Assembly: GCA_009760855.2 (NCBI GenBank)
Contig: WPIO01000039.1
Coordinates: 2,347,501 to 2,411,500, forward strand
Length of the DNA stretch: 64,000 bases
Reading direction: 5' to 3'
Source of the DNA: Cristatella mucedo
Taxonomy: Eukaryota; Bryozoa; Phylactolaemata; Cristatellidae
Part shown: piece after piece, positions 50,401 through 59,310 of the stretch
Numbering within the stretch: the first letter of the stretch is position 1
Layout: every line of letters starts with the position of its first letter
Program-made: the position numbers and the translations under genes
Notes under the pieces: model-generated
The model's input: only the letters and a program-made list of their open reading frames with translations
What the model was told of the DNA's origin: nothing
The model's database searches: none

Positions 50401-52828
50401 CAGCGCGTTTGTCAGAAGTTGTGTAGCGTGGCAATTGTGAGGCTCGTGAAAGAAAAACCTGGCTGCAGTGTTTTGCGAAAACACGAAGGAACTTTTTGCA
50501 TAAGGCGAATAACCAGTCATTGGTGAGCAGTAGAGGTCAAAACGGAATGCCAGATATGCATGGACCTTATTGGATGTGGTTTTCTTTAAGCTGGATGGAA
50601 TATTCTTCTAATATTGCATTACTGAAAGTAGGCAAACGTGAATTTAGATCTAATTTGTTTGTCGATTGAAAGACCCTTGAAGCCAAGCATTTGATTTTAT
50701 GGAAGGTGATGGAGTCAGTTTTTAGGAACATTTTTTCCTATATCTTAGTGAAAATAGGTTCACTCCTAAGCATTAAGTCGTGTTTATCGTCTACCGATTT
50801 GAGTTTCCTATATGGGAATGTCAGTACTCGCTGCAGCAATTGAGTTGAGACAGTCGTTAGTGCTGGATAGCATAAAGAGAGCCAAGCAGATTGTTCTTGT
50901 CTTAGATTTTTGGTGGCTTAGATACTGCTTAGCGATTAAGTTGGCTACAGAAAGAGGAAACATATTGAAAAGGAATGGTCCAAGCAATATTCACAGGCTT
51001 ACCACAGACTTAAAGGCTCATCTGATAAAAAATCTAGCCCGTTTACATCACTGATCTCTAATTTTTCCCTGGAATAGCACCTTAATTAACTTAACTAACA
51101 ATTGTTGTGCAGTGCTAATGATGCCTGGGCAAGAAAATAGGCACTCAATAATGATTTTGTGATGGATAGCATCAAAAGCACCAAAAGAACCAGCAAGAAG
51201 CAGAGAAAAAGCAAACCAGAAAAGGCCTGGTGGTTTGTTCACCACACTCGCCTGGAAGTGCTGCCGGTGTTCGCAGCTAGGAGCAGGTCATGCCCTGCAA
51301 CGGCCAACAACTGCTATACTGACAATGAGACCGGCTGCTACGTCCTAAGCCACTGCCGACCGATGCTGCAAACAATAATGGCTCGTCTGATTCTGGTTTC
51401 GAGTCACCTAATCAGGACTCTTCTGGCCAGCGAGCTCTCATTCCTCTCGGTAGGTCGTGCCTTCCCGCTCGCCGGGATTCCGGCTCTCAAACCGGACCTG
51501 GTCATCGACAACGGCACTGCCGCGATCATAGTCGATGTAACTGTGCAGTTGGCGGCAGCTGGGATGCCTTGGTGGTGGCGTCCAAGAAAAGGTTGATAAC
51601 CACAAGGCCGTAGCCCAGTCTATCCTGACCGCTGGCTACCGGTCGTCAATGGTGAGGCCCTTCGTGGTCGATTCTCTGGTGGTAGGATAATGAAGCCGGC
51701 CTGGCGGACCTCTGCATCGAGCCCAACAAAGGGGTTGAATTGCGGCAGCTGTGGGTCTCCGACGCCATTTCCGGGTCAGAAGCCGTGTGATCTCTGTTCC
51801 AGAAACTGGAGGCGAATGTAGCCCCGCAGATTAGGGGTCATCATTCTAAGGTACAACGATTTGTTACAATATTTAAATGTAAGTCAGGCAACACGGTCAC
51901 TGTCAGACGGAACGACACCAAAAGTTCAGCTATGCATGTTCTACAGATTTGCCTAAACTCAATCTTACTCTGACCGGTTCCCGGCGAAATTACATTTGCT
52001 GATGGTGACGTACGGTTGTAAATTAGTCTGCTGATTTGGTTTTAGCTGTACAGTAATTTCATTAAAGTATTCGGCAGTATCGCGGATAGGACTGAATTAC
52101 TGATTTGCTGCTTCCAAGAGTGTTGGAATTCCGTGTGCGTATTTTACTTGCAGGCTTGACAGAAAGTGCAATAAAACAACCACAATTGGTGGAGTGACAA
52201 TCACGGAGGGTATGACTGTCAATGTAGCCGTATACGCCATGCATCATGACACTGATTATTGGGTTGATCCCTTCACTTTCACACCCGAGAGGTTTGTGGC
52301 GCTGGATAGACAATTTTTGCTCTTTGCCTTTTTCTTATGTTTCACGTTGTATTTTTGCATTTCAGACACCACTATCAAACTATTTATTTCAGTAATTCGC
52401 CATTACTTATAGGTTTACACCTGAAGCAAAGGCTAAGCTTCATCCTTTCGTATATTTACCGTTCGGTGCTGGGCCTAGAAACTGTATTGGCATGAGGCTG
52501 GCACTTTTGGAAGCCAAATCAGCCATTGTCAACTTGCTGTCCAAGTACGAAATTCGTACTTGCAATGAAACAGCGGTACGTTACTTGTTTACAAAACTAT
52601 AGTCGATTCTGATTTTGTGTCGGTACTAATCGAAACGGCCATTGATGTGTTTTTTTTTTTATCAAGGATGTCTTAAATTGAGTTGTGCAACAGTGAGCAT
52701 CACTAATAACTTATGAGACCAGCTTTTTCTTGCAGAAACCACCCTTGAAATTTGGTCCATCATTCGGCCTCATCTCTTCAGCCGAACCAATCAAGCTAGT
52801 CTTCAACAAAAGACAGGCGACATTTTGA
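31221..52828 (+). CDS. CYP3A-like cytochrome P450, copy C, complete 12-exon gene (520 aa)
   Basis: Exons: 31221-31294, 35154-35250, 35458-35510, 35657-35873, 38844-38926, 39060-39223, 39342-39466, 40241-40349, 41765-42011, 52154-52291, 52413-52575, 52736-52828. They sum to 1563 nt with GT-AG introns and consistent phases (2,0,2,0,2,1,0,1,2,2,0), giving 520 residues, close to the ~500 usual for CYP3A. Domains: hydrophobic anchor about 8-25; proline hinge [10 protein letters not shown] 41-50; C-helix WRHVR 129-133; I-helix AGYDT 324-328; ExxR 380-383; PERF 434-437; haem loop [10 protein letters not shown] 453-462 with Cys460. All catalytic elements are present, so it should be an ER-bound haem monooxygenase working with P450 reductase; the substrate is unknown. 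The ATG was chosen because it opens an anchor helix and precedes a gtaagt donor. Intron 9 is 10.1 kb and filled with transposon remnants. Confidence 0.95.
32270..33530 (-). mobile_element. LINE-A copy in intron 1 of copy C
   Basis: The minus strand runs from RT ([15 protein letters not shown], catalytic YADD) through LNFNDDKTN-like and [14 protein letters not shown] blocks to the [14 protein letters not shown] tail and a (TTA)n 3' end at about 32275. Several frameshifts; antisense to the P450. Confidence 0.85.
33552..33655 (+). mobile_element. SINE family 1, decayed, with microsatellite tail
   Basis: B-box-like 'ggttgtgggatcgagctcc' and the tail 'gaatagagattaagttctct' are clear; the A-box half is degraded. 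It is followed by (CA)n(TA)n at 33664-33752. Confidence 0.7.
33664..33752. repeat. (CA)n(TA)n microsatellite
   Basis: About 55 bp of CA then about 30 bp of AT, directly after a SINE tail. Confidence 0.95.
33960..34760 (-). mobile_element. LINE-A 3' fragments, two partial copies
   Basis: The minus strand encodes [20 protein letters not shown]-like remnants of the SFGDRAFSS tail (34336-34659), with a 3' UTR at 34085-34200. A further tail at 33980-34070 ('agaactgaatctttctaggt') suggests a second copy. Confidence 0.6.
35154..35250 (+). CDS. Copy C exon 2 (proline-rich hinge)
   Basis: Acceptor tttcag, donor gtaagc, 97 nt. It encodes [19 protein letters not shown], the linker typical of CYP3-clan proteins. 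Confidence 0.92.
35458..35510 (+). CDS. Copy C exon 3 (A-helix region)
   Basis: Acceptor ttgcag, donor gtatgc, 53 nt, encoding [18 protein letters not shown]. Fits the 'Y-G-KVYG' block of CYP3 proteins. Confidence 0.88.
35657..35873 (+). CDS. Copy C exon 4 (B and C helices)
   Basis: Acceptor ttgcag, donor gtcagt, 217 nt. Contains [25 protein letters not shown] and the C-helix [19 protein letters not shown], which binds a haem propionate. Confidence 0.95.
35899..36062 (+). mobile_element. SINE family 1 in intron 4 of copy C
   Basis: Starts about 25 bp after the exon 4 donor. B box 'ggtcgtgggcatgagcccc', then 'gcgtctgaatagaaattgag' and 'gggcgctatacaaa'. Contains an internal insertion of about 25 bp between the boxes. 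Confidence 0.8.
36186..36312 (-). mobile_element. SINE family 1, opposite orientation in the same intron
   Basis: Reverse complement shows A box ('ccagcggttaaggtactcg'), B box ('gtgggctcgagccc') and LINE-like tail. It forms an inverted pair with the copy at 35899-36062, spacer about 120 bp. Confidence 0.85.
36313..37669. other. Middle of intron 4 of copy C
   Basis: AT-rich, no gene or repeat recognised. Confidence 0.4.
37670..38715 (+). mobile_element. LINE-A copy in intron 4 of copy C
   Basis: Begins at 'ctctcaactcccttgctgaa' within the RT and runs through [20 protein letters not shown]-type sequence to the C-terminal tail. It ends 'gagggcgctttatcaagtgta' and (TTA)n. Uninterrupted here, it serves as the reference showing that the copy at 25200-28275 has been split. 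Confidence 0.85.
38844..38926 (+). CDS. Copy C exon 5 (D helix)
   Basis: Acceptor tttcag, donor gtgagc, 83 nt, encoding [19 protein letters not shown] onward; joins in phase to exon 6. Confidence 0.9.
39060..39223 (+). CDS. Copy C exon 6 (E helix)
   Basis: Acceptor ttacag, donor gtaagt, 164 nt. [20 protein letters not shown] matches the 'YSMDVI-x-TSFG' landmark of CYP3A. Confidence 0.94.
39342..39466 (+). CDS. Copy C exon 7 (F to G region)
   Basis: Acceptor tttcag, donor gtaagt, 125 nt, encoding [20 protein letters not shown] and a following helix. Confidence 0.9.
40241..40349 (+). CDS. Copy C exon 8 (G/H helix)
   Basis: Acceptor ttgcag; donor gtaacg is weaker than the others. 109 nt, [18 protein letters not shown] to WTTE-G. 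Same length as exon 8 of copy A. Confidence 0.92.
40425..40595 (+). mobile_element. LINE-B 3' UTR fragment in intron 8 of copy C
   Basis: 'gagacgaagtctgttggcta', 'ctaggctgtgagtgcgctat' and the ending 'gacggagatacattacatta' match the 3' end of the LINE-B copy at 42560-45590. Confidence 0.85.
40596..41764. other. Rest of intron 8 of copy C
   Basis: AT-rich; nothing recognised. Confidence 0.4.
41765..42011 (+). CDS. Copy C exon 9 (I helix to K helix)
   Basis: Acceptor ttgtag, donor gtaagc, 247 nt. Holds [20 protein letters not shown] and [13 protein letters not shown]. Confidence 0.97.
42560..45590 (+). mobile_element. LINE-B, most complete copy (endonuclease to 3' end), in intron 9 of copy C
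   Basis: About 3 kb in order: endonuclease start [16 protein letters not shown] and TKTWM (42585-42710); a [13 protein letters not shown] block (42990-43040); pre-[14 protein letters not shown] (43715); the RT blocks [74 protein letters not shown] and YIYDDDT (YADD position); the [14 protein letters not shown] tail (45003); and a 3' UTR ending in an (ACATT)-type repeat. The architecture is CR1/L2/Jockey-like. At least several frameshifts and stops make it inactive. The 5' ORF is missing or lies unrecognised in 42050-42560. Confidence 0.88.
45690..46330 (-). mobile_element. LINE endonuclease fragment in intron 9 of copy C
   Basis: The minus strand shows diverged AP-endonuclease blocks and the conserved [18 protein letters not shown] segment, parallel to NVKILDIDSVRPNIYFAS at 22507-23094. 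Heavily broken. Confidence 0.55.
47382..47490 (-). mobile_element. LINE-A 3' tail fragment
   Basis: (AAT)n at 47382-47413, then 'cacttgataaagcgccctaa' and 'tgctttacatttgctgcaaa', the reverse complement of the LINE-A 3' end. Confidence 0.75.
47855..48045. mobile_element. hAT MITE, 191 bp, inside the Gypsy remnant
   Basis: Ends CAGTGGTTCCCAACCTT and, inverted, CAGCGGTTCTCAACCTGTG. Flanks ACCAAGAG (47847-47854) and ACCTAGAG (48046-48053) form a 7-of-8 target duplication. Same family as 19463-19649, opposite orientation. Confidence 0.88.
49151..50149. other. Part of intron 9 of copy C, nothing recognised
   Basis: AT-rich with short ORFs lacking recognisable domains. Confidence 0.35.
50150..51150 (-). 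mobile_element. LINE-A remnant, strongly diverged, in intron 9 of copy C
   Basis: The minus strand keeps [11 protein letters not shown] and [18 protein letters not shown], counterparts of FKVLSLTFRSL and SFGDRAFSSYAPKAWNSL in better copies, plus traces of RT toward 51150. Many stops. Confidence 0.55.
51165..51860 (+). mobile_element. R2/NeSL-type retrotransposon C-terminal remnant in intron 9 of copy C
   Basis: Encodes a knuckle-like [15 protein letters not shown], then [39 protein letters not shown] (restriction-like endonuclease PD...D), and, one frame over, [20 protein letters not shown] and [18 protein letters not shown]. It parallels the minus-strand relic at 13242-14165. Frameshift near 51590 and stops near 51690; inactive. 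Confidence 0.65.
52154..52291 (+). CDS. Copy C exon 10
   Basis: Acceptor ttgcag, donor gtttgt, 138 nt, encoding [19 protein letters not shown] to FTFTPE-R. It lies 10.1 kb after exon 9 yet completes its split Arg codon. Confidence 0.95.
52413..52575 (+). CDS. Copy C exon 11 (haem-binding loop)
   Basis: Acceptor ttatag, donor gtacgt, 163 nt, with [20 protein letters not shown]. Confidence 0.97.
52736..52828 (+). CDS. Copy C exon 12 (C-terminus and stop)
   Basis: Acceptor ttgcag; 30 codons [20 protein letters not shown] to RQATF, then TGA 52826-52828. No AATAAA was seen in the next 450 bp. Confidence 0.93.
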   Translation, partial: KPPLKFGPSFGLISSAEPIKLVFNKRQATF

Positions 52829-53980
52829 AAGAAGCTTCACCTACTATCCAAGAAGAGCTCTTCAATAAGGATAATGACAACCTGAATATGTTATCTGCTA
52901 AATTATCAAACATGAAAAAATGCAGTTTCGGTGTTGGTTCTCTGGAATTTAAGCAAATTTGCCGGAGCTTACACCTTACTATGTCCATGCTTCCAGAAAT
53001 CATAACTCAATATATAATATTTTATATTTTGCGAGCATCTGTTAAGGGCTTCTTTTTAGAAACTTTTGTCAGTGCTATTTAATGTTTTTCCAAAATTACC
53101 CTGGGAAATTTGCGATTATTTCTGGAATTATTGCTCGAGGAAATTCACCATGACCGAAGGCTGGCACTCGAAAACACATTCTTACTCCAAAAATCAGTGA
53201 GAACATTGCGGGATGTCTGCACATCTATTTCCGTGGAAAGCTATTTTATGATAATAATAATAATATTGCACTTGATAAAGCGCCCTCAGAGAACTTAATC
53301 TCTCTTATGATCTTCCTTTCACTATAATAGGCAAGCACTTCACCATCCAAGTAACCAAGTCACGGAATCTTTAGAAAGAAATCTCGTATAGGATGAGAGT
53401 TATGGAGTTATCTCCCTCTCAGCACCTCCCTATAGGAGTTATCTCCCTCTCAGCACATTTATTGATCTTTCCTAAATACTTATTGAAAAACTTGCATTCA
53501 AATTGGCACAACCAACAGGGGTAACATGAGCTACATTTTGATATAACCATAGCTTTTGCGATGACCTTGTGAAGATATGTAAAAGTCAAGCTCACATTTT
53601 CAGCTGGAATTAGCCAGACAAGGCTATCTTGGAAATTCAACCGATTCATTACTATGCATTGCTAAAATATGAAAAACCTCTGAAACGATTCAAGACACTT
53701 TTATTTCCACTTATCTTAAAAAAAATGAAAAATATTTTTTACGTGTACACAATCACAGTAATCAGCAAAGTTGATCATGCGATATTAAAAGACCGAGGCA
53801 CACGAATATTACTTTAGATACAAACAAACTGAGAGATATCCGAGTCAAACAAGTCAGCCATTGCATATATTTTAAATTTGAAGTTGGCGTGGCCCTAATT
53901 TTCCATGCGGCAGAATTTCCAAGGTGTTAAAGACATTGTTTGGGCAAACCTCGGTGAAATCAAGTAATAATGCAAATTAA
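52829..53980. other. Downstream of copy C, no gene recognised
   Basis: AT-rich, with a LINE-A 3' tail on the minus strand at about 53250-53310 ((AAT)n, 'cacttgataaagcgccctca') and a duplicated 'ggagttatctccctctcagc' phrase at 53404-53456. Confidence 0.5.
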
Positions 53981-54720
53981 AATAACAACAATAACATAAT
54001 AATACACTTATTATAACGCCCTCGGAAAACTCAATATCTTTCTAGGTGCTTTACATTTGCTTCAAATTCGACGCAATAGAAGGGTGAGTGGTATCGTGCT
54101 CGATAAACAACAAAAATAAAATGATTAGGGGTGACGTCGAAAGGGTAAGCATGCAACTGTGGTTAGTGGGGGCTTGCACATTGTCAGCACCCTTAAGCAC
54201 TTAAAGGAAGAATCACAGGGACCCAATAAATGCTGTCATAACTAGGTGAGTTTTAATTTCTTTTTGCATGTGGTTAAGTCTTGGGTGTGAGGGAAGTCGG
54301 AAGTGAGTTCCAAGTTTTGGGAGCATACGAACTAAAAGCGTGGTCTCCAAAAGATTCGAGGTTCGTTTAATTTATAGGTAAACAGCTATATTCCGAAAAG
54401 CGGGTGGTGCGATGCTTAGCCAGGTGGCGTAGTAGATCGGATAGATAGACTGGAGCCAAAGAATAAAGAAACCTCAAAGTCAGTGGAAAGACTTCGAAGT
54501 CAATGCATTGCTTGACTGGGAGCCAGTGCAGGTTGGCAAAATTTGTGCGATGCGACAACTGAGTAGCTTACGACAGACAAGCTAGCTGCAGAATTATGCT
54601 CCAGCTGTAAGTGCCTGATTGCACAGGCCGGTAGGCCAGCAAGCATTGAGTTAGAGACGTCAAAACGAGAAGTCACAAATGCTTGAACTAGCTCAGATGT
54701 AAGGCTTGCAAACGATTTAC
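53980..54720 (-). mobile_element. LINE-A copy, 5'-truncated
   Basis: The minus strand encodes [37 protein letters not shown] and RFSEYSCLPI; the 3' end at 53985-54060 carries 'gcacctagaaagatattgag' and an (ATT)n tail. Frame breaks. Confidence 0.82.
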
Positions 54721-55279
54721 ATACTGGCCCAAATCACTCGATTAACTGTGGTGTAACTTTAAGCACATACTAGGGAGTGTGTAACTTAAGTTTCACATTA
54801 ATTCAATCATTGTTAGCATATTAGTGACATTTGCTCGACACTTCGGCAGCTTTATGACAAAACAGCTTTTTATCAAAATAGGTCCTAATACACTAAGGAC
54901 CAAAGTAATAGCAAGACATTTAAAATGATGTCTGCATACAAAAAAATCATACATTCTGAGTCTAACTATCCATGCTATTAGATCACTATTATTGGAGATA
55001 TGACATAAGATACCGAGATAGCAAGATGTCGAGGGCTGGAATTTGAATGGGTCGTGAAGGCTAGCTAAAGTTACTGTGATAGAAACTACCCAAAACGACA
55101 GAGCTATGCGTTGCACAAAAATGTTTCCGAATACGTCAACCTTAACACAATAATTTAGCATCACATGAAAATTACCAAGATAACTAGCGTGTTTGCCGCA
55201 CTCAAGCTCGCCTGTGAGGCCTACGACAGGTGAGACGTCTTAGCCGCATTCGCTATTCAAATCTTATGCTTTCACCTGC
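54721..55279. other. Unassigned
   Basis: A 123-codon minus frame (54793-55164) has no recognisable domain; nothing else seen. Confidence 0.3.
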
Positions 55280-55375
55280 ACATATGCCCTGGGGCTCGAG
55301 CCCCGAGGCAGATGTGAAGTGCCTGAATACAGATTAAGTTCTCTTAGGGTGATATACAAATGAATTATTTATTTA
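55280..55375 (+). mobile_element. SINE family 1, 5'-truncated copy
   Basis: Begins within the B box ('ggggctcgagccccgaggca') and keeps the tail 'gattaagttctcttagggtg'. Confidence 0.75.
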
Positions 55376-55436
55376 GTATTTACTCATCACCAGGAGTATT
55401 TGTCACTTCGGCTGCAGAACTTTGAAGTTTTCAAAT

Positions 55437-55580
55437 GCTGGTTTGACACAGCGGTTAAGGCGCTCGCCCCGACCAAGGTCTTGCTGAGGTCGCGGGCTCG
55501 AGCCCCGAGGCATATGTGAAGCGCCTGAATAGAGATTCAGTTTTTTGGGGCGCTATACAAATGAATTATATTTTCTGCTT
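55437..55580 (+). mobile_element. SINE family 1, best full-length copy
   Basis: A box ('cagcggttaaggcgctcg'), B box ('gtcgcgggctcgagcccc'), then 'gaagcgcctgaatagagatt' and 'ggggcgctatacaaatgaat'. About 60 bp after a truncated copy of the same family in the same orientation. Confidence 0.88.
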
Positions 55581-56754
55581 ACATTTTAAGAACTTAATTT
55601 CCCTGCGTCACACTCCTGACTGCTGGAATCGGTTAGACGGCAGGAGGAACGTGTGGGTGCTTTAGATTTTTGGAGTTTTGTCGTCTGAAATCGGAAAAAT
55701 GATACCTAGGGCAAAAGGGTGTCTCCAAAGTGCGGGCTTACAATCTACGCAATCATTTGCGCCAGATAATTATCTTTTTTCTAAAACGGCCGATCCTGCA
55801 TACTTTCGTGATGTAACTTCTTTGATTGAAATATATACAATACTATCGACCTAGCACTTAATGTGAGTACATGAACATATCACTCAGCACTGCTATGAGG
55901 TGTAATCACGTACATTATGTTTATCGTTAGGGAGCAGCCAAGTGCTCAGAGATGTTTATTGGTTTAGCACTGGTATCTTGAGAGAATCTTGTATGTCTTT
56001 TCTTATAGAAGGCTACTGTGGATGTAACAAGCTTTTTGGCAGCACTTAAGCCATTGAGTGCATCGTGGTGGACAGTGAAAAAGGTTAATGCCCAATATTT
56101 TCTCAAGCTACACCGACTATTTCCTTGGGTTAAAAACGCAGCCACGTTGCGGGCTGGATAATTGTTTCCAAGAAGTCCTGAAAAAAATGTCGTAATTCCA
56201 ACTAAATAAAAACCCTAACAATTATGAATGCACGTCTCACATGTTCCTCGAACAGATGCAGCGAGTCCTAAATAAGATGTAAAAAGGCGTTAAAAGGGTA
56301 GTTCAAAGAAAATTTAGCTGATGTATACGTAACTTTGTTGTACATGGAAGATCGTTGAGCAAAAGAAGTAACAGCTCTGAGACCAAAATTGCATTTATTT
56401 ATTTTGTTCTTAACTCTTCGAAATAGTCCCAATTTACCTATACAATATGTGGCTTTTCAAACGGTTTAGAAATGATTAGTCTTTAAAGCAATTAAGGTAG
56501 CCTCTTGTGTCCTAACTCCCGATCTAACCGGAAAGAACATACCAACGGCACACCACTAAAGGAGTAGCCAAGGAGCTTGGTGCTGTCATAGCACAGCAAA
56601 GACCTTACATCTAAAAAAATAATGACCAGATAACACTGGAGTAATCGGCCAGCTCTTCGTGACAAAGGTCCGGCTTTCGAGTCTTCTCATGACACCACAT
56701 TCTCCTCATAAGATTGGCCTGGAGCTGAGCTAGCATGAGGATCACTCAGATTTA
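55581..56754. other. Intergenic, nothing recognised
   Basis: AT-rich; a 72-codon minus frame at 55927-56145 has no recognisable family. Confidence 0.35.
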
Positions 56755-58860
56755 ATGTGATGTATCTCCGTCTGTAACTCCACAAAGCCATACAGACTAT
56801 GCGGGTGTTACGAAGGAGAGTTTTTTATAGCACACTCACAGCCTAAGCACCTTTTGGTACGAATTCGGGAGCCAACAGACTTAGTCTCACACAACAAAGA
56901 GACACTTGGAAGCATAACAGAGACATTAGGGGATTTGAGGTAGTGAGTTGCATGCAAATAGCAGCTCAGGATCTCTGAAAAGGATTAGCCATTGTCGGCA
57001 GTAAGAGAGTAGTTGTCATTGCCTAAGAGTTGTGGAAGCACATTCACCAGCCTAGGACCTGCAGAACTAAAGCTTCTGTCGCCAACGGTCTTTGAACAAA
57101 GGAATAGAACGGCTAATTTATTGACCACACAGGACCTGAGGGCACGAGGAGGCTGAACTCGGTGCAACAGTTCAGCTAGGTATGAAGGAGTCAAGCCATG
57201 GCGGGCGTTGTGGGTCAGCATAAGTACTTTGCTCAGTATTCGTTGATTAACCGACAGCCATACCAGCTGTTTTAGTAAAGCAGACCCGTGTTTGAACCTC
57301 TGGGACTTGAAAACTAGCCTTGCAGCCATATACCTAGCTAGCTGCAGTGGGCTAGTTGCTTTCCTTGGTGGCCAAGCCAAATGGGATATTTAATCTAGTC
57401 GAGACATAACTTAAGAGCATGTCAAAATTTTTGCAAGCCACTGTGGAAGACAGCTCCTAAACTTAGATATGGATCGGACGTGATGGCTAGCCGTAGAAGC
57501 AGTCTTCTGAATAAAGACTTAAAAATGTATGCAGTTTTCGAAAAAGAAACCTGAATTTCGAGCACACGGTGATGGTCACACGACAGCATCACCTAGTAGG
57601 AAAGCAACGCCTTTTAATCCAGCCACATGCTTAGGGTGTCCTATGATCAGCAGTTCGGTTTTATATATAAATATATAGTTCATTTATATAGCACCCAAAG
57701 AGAACTTAATCCCTATTCAGGTGCTTTACATATGCCTTGGGGCTCGAGCCCACGACCTCAGTCAGACCTTGGTCGGGGCGAGCACCTTAACCGCTAGACC
57801 AAACCAGCTCTTTTATCGTCATTTAGTTACAAGAAGTTTACCGACATCACGGATCGAATGCCAGCAAGCCAAGCATTCAGTTCATCAGTTGCTGCAGCAG
57901 ATTCCGATGATTTAGATGGCGAATACAGTTGAGTATCGTCAGCATAAAAGTGATATCACAGTCCGTGGGCCTTAATTACTTTTCCCAGAGGTTGAGTACA
58001 AATAGAGAACAGCCTGGACCGATCACGGACCCTTGAGGGACTCCGCAGCTGACCAGTCTCGTGTGTGAGGTGACCATTCTCGCCAGTGCCTCATCTGCCA
58101 GACCGATGGTTGTTTTTAAACGTTCAAGCAGGACATTTTGATCGATGCTGTCAAAGGCAGCTGATAGATCTAGCAGACCTACGACAGTGACATTCCCGTC
58201 ATCGTTGTGACCTAGAATGTCATTTTTAACACGGAGGAAAGCAGTGTCACTGAAATGCTGTCTGTTGAACTCGATTGAAATGTTTCTGATGTTTCATTCT
58301 TTTCAATATGTGCAATCAGTTCCTTTAAGACAATTTTTTCAAGAACCTTTCACCGAAAAGGAAGAAAGGAAACTGGGCAATAGTATGCAAGGACCTCTGT
58401 ATCTAATCTAGGGTTTGCATGTGTTGGTCTAACGATTGCTGATTTGATGAAATTATGTACGACCCTTTTTGCCAAAGAAGCATTAAAAATCTCGGTTATG
58501 GCAGGGCTAATTTGGTCAGCTAATGAAAACCACAGAGATGATGGGTGATGGGTCTTTAGGAGAGGAGCTATTTTTCTCTAGATCTTATTAAGGTAGCCAA
58601 ATTGGATGCAGAAACCTCTGAAAATCTTTTAAAGAAGGTAACAGATGGTGATTCCGAAATTTCTTTACTCGGAGGGGGCTTTATGGGGGCACGAACGTGC
58701 AAATTCTTCTCAGTAAAGAAAGCTGAAAAATTGGACCTGAATTTCTGCTCGACACAAGAATCCAATAGATTTACCAGTTTTATGTCGTTGTTTATATTGG
58801 AAGCACAAAGTATGTTAGTGGCCATCAAAATACTCTTCCGGTGAATCACATTCTCATCTT
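56755..58860 (-). mobile_element. LINE-B copy with a SINE inserted in it
   Basis: The minus strand runs from [20 protein letters not shown] (pre-RT, 58740) through RT remnants (58190-57820) to the tail [14 protein letters not shown] (57330), PSYLAELLHR, DRSFSSAGPRLVN, and the 3' UTR ending at 56760. Split by the SINE at 57665-57810. Several frameshifts. Confidence 0.85.
57665..57810 (-). mobile_element. SINE family 1 nested in LINE-B
   Basis: Full-length reverse-oriented copy. The LINE-B sequence is interrupted exactly between 'cagttcggttttat' and 'ttttatcgtcatttag', giving a TTTTAT duplication (57659-57664 and 57811-57816). Confidence 0.9.
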
Positions 58861-58869
58861 GGATAGGAA

Positions 58870-59310
58870 TCAGTGATGGCTAGTTATGGAGGCCGTTTTT
58901 CGGATGAAACTTATATACTTAGGCCCCGAAATTGTGTCTTACGCCACGCCTAAAAGAAATATGTCTTAGGCTAAGCCTAACTTACGAGCACATGATGTCG
59001 GTCGCATAACACAGTCATCCATTAGAAGAGTGAGTTCTTCTGGTTCAGCCTCAAGCTTAGGGCGTCTAATTTATAGCAGCTCCGTTTTATCGTCGTTAAG
59101 TTTTATAAGATTAGCCGTCATACATTATCAAATGTCTGCAAGGCAAGCGCTCTATGAGTCGCTTCGGCAGAATCTGACAGTGTAAATGACATATGCTTCC
59201 GAGTATCAGCAGCATAAAAGTGATAGCCGATTTCATGGGCCGAATCACTTTTACCAGAGTTTCAGTATAAATAAAAAAGCCAAGGACCGTGTAAAGCTGT
59301 CAACTGCTGC
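58870..59310 (-). mobile_element. Second, badly decayed LINE RT fragment
   Basis: The minus strand retains pieces parallel to the 'ADD...' to 'LNDDKTELL' stretch of LINE-B ('agctccgttttatcgtcgtt', 'cataaaagtgatagccgat'). Low information. Confidence 0.45.
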
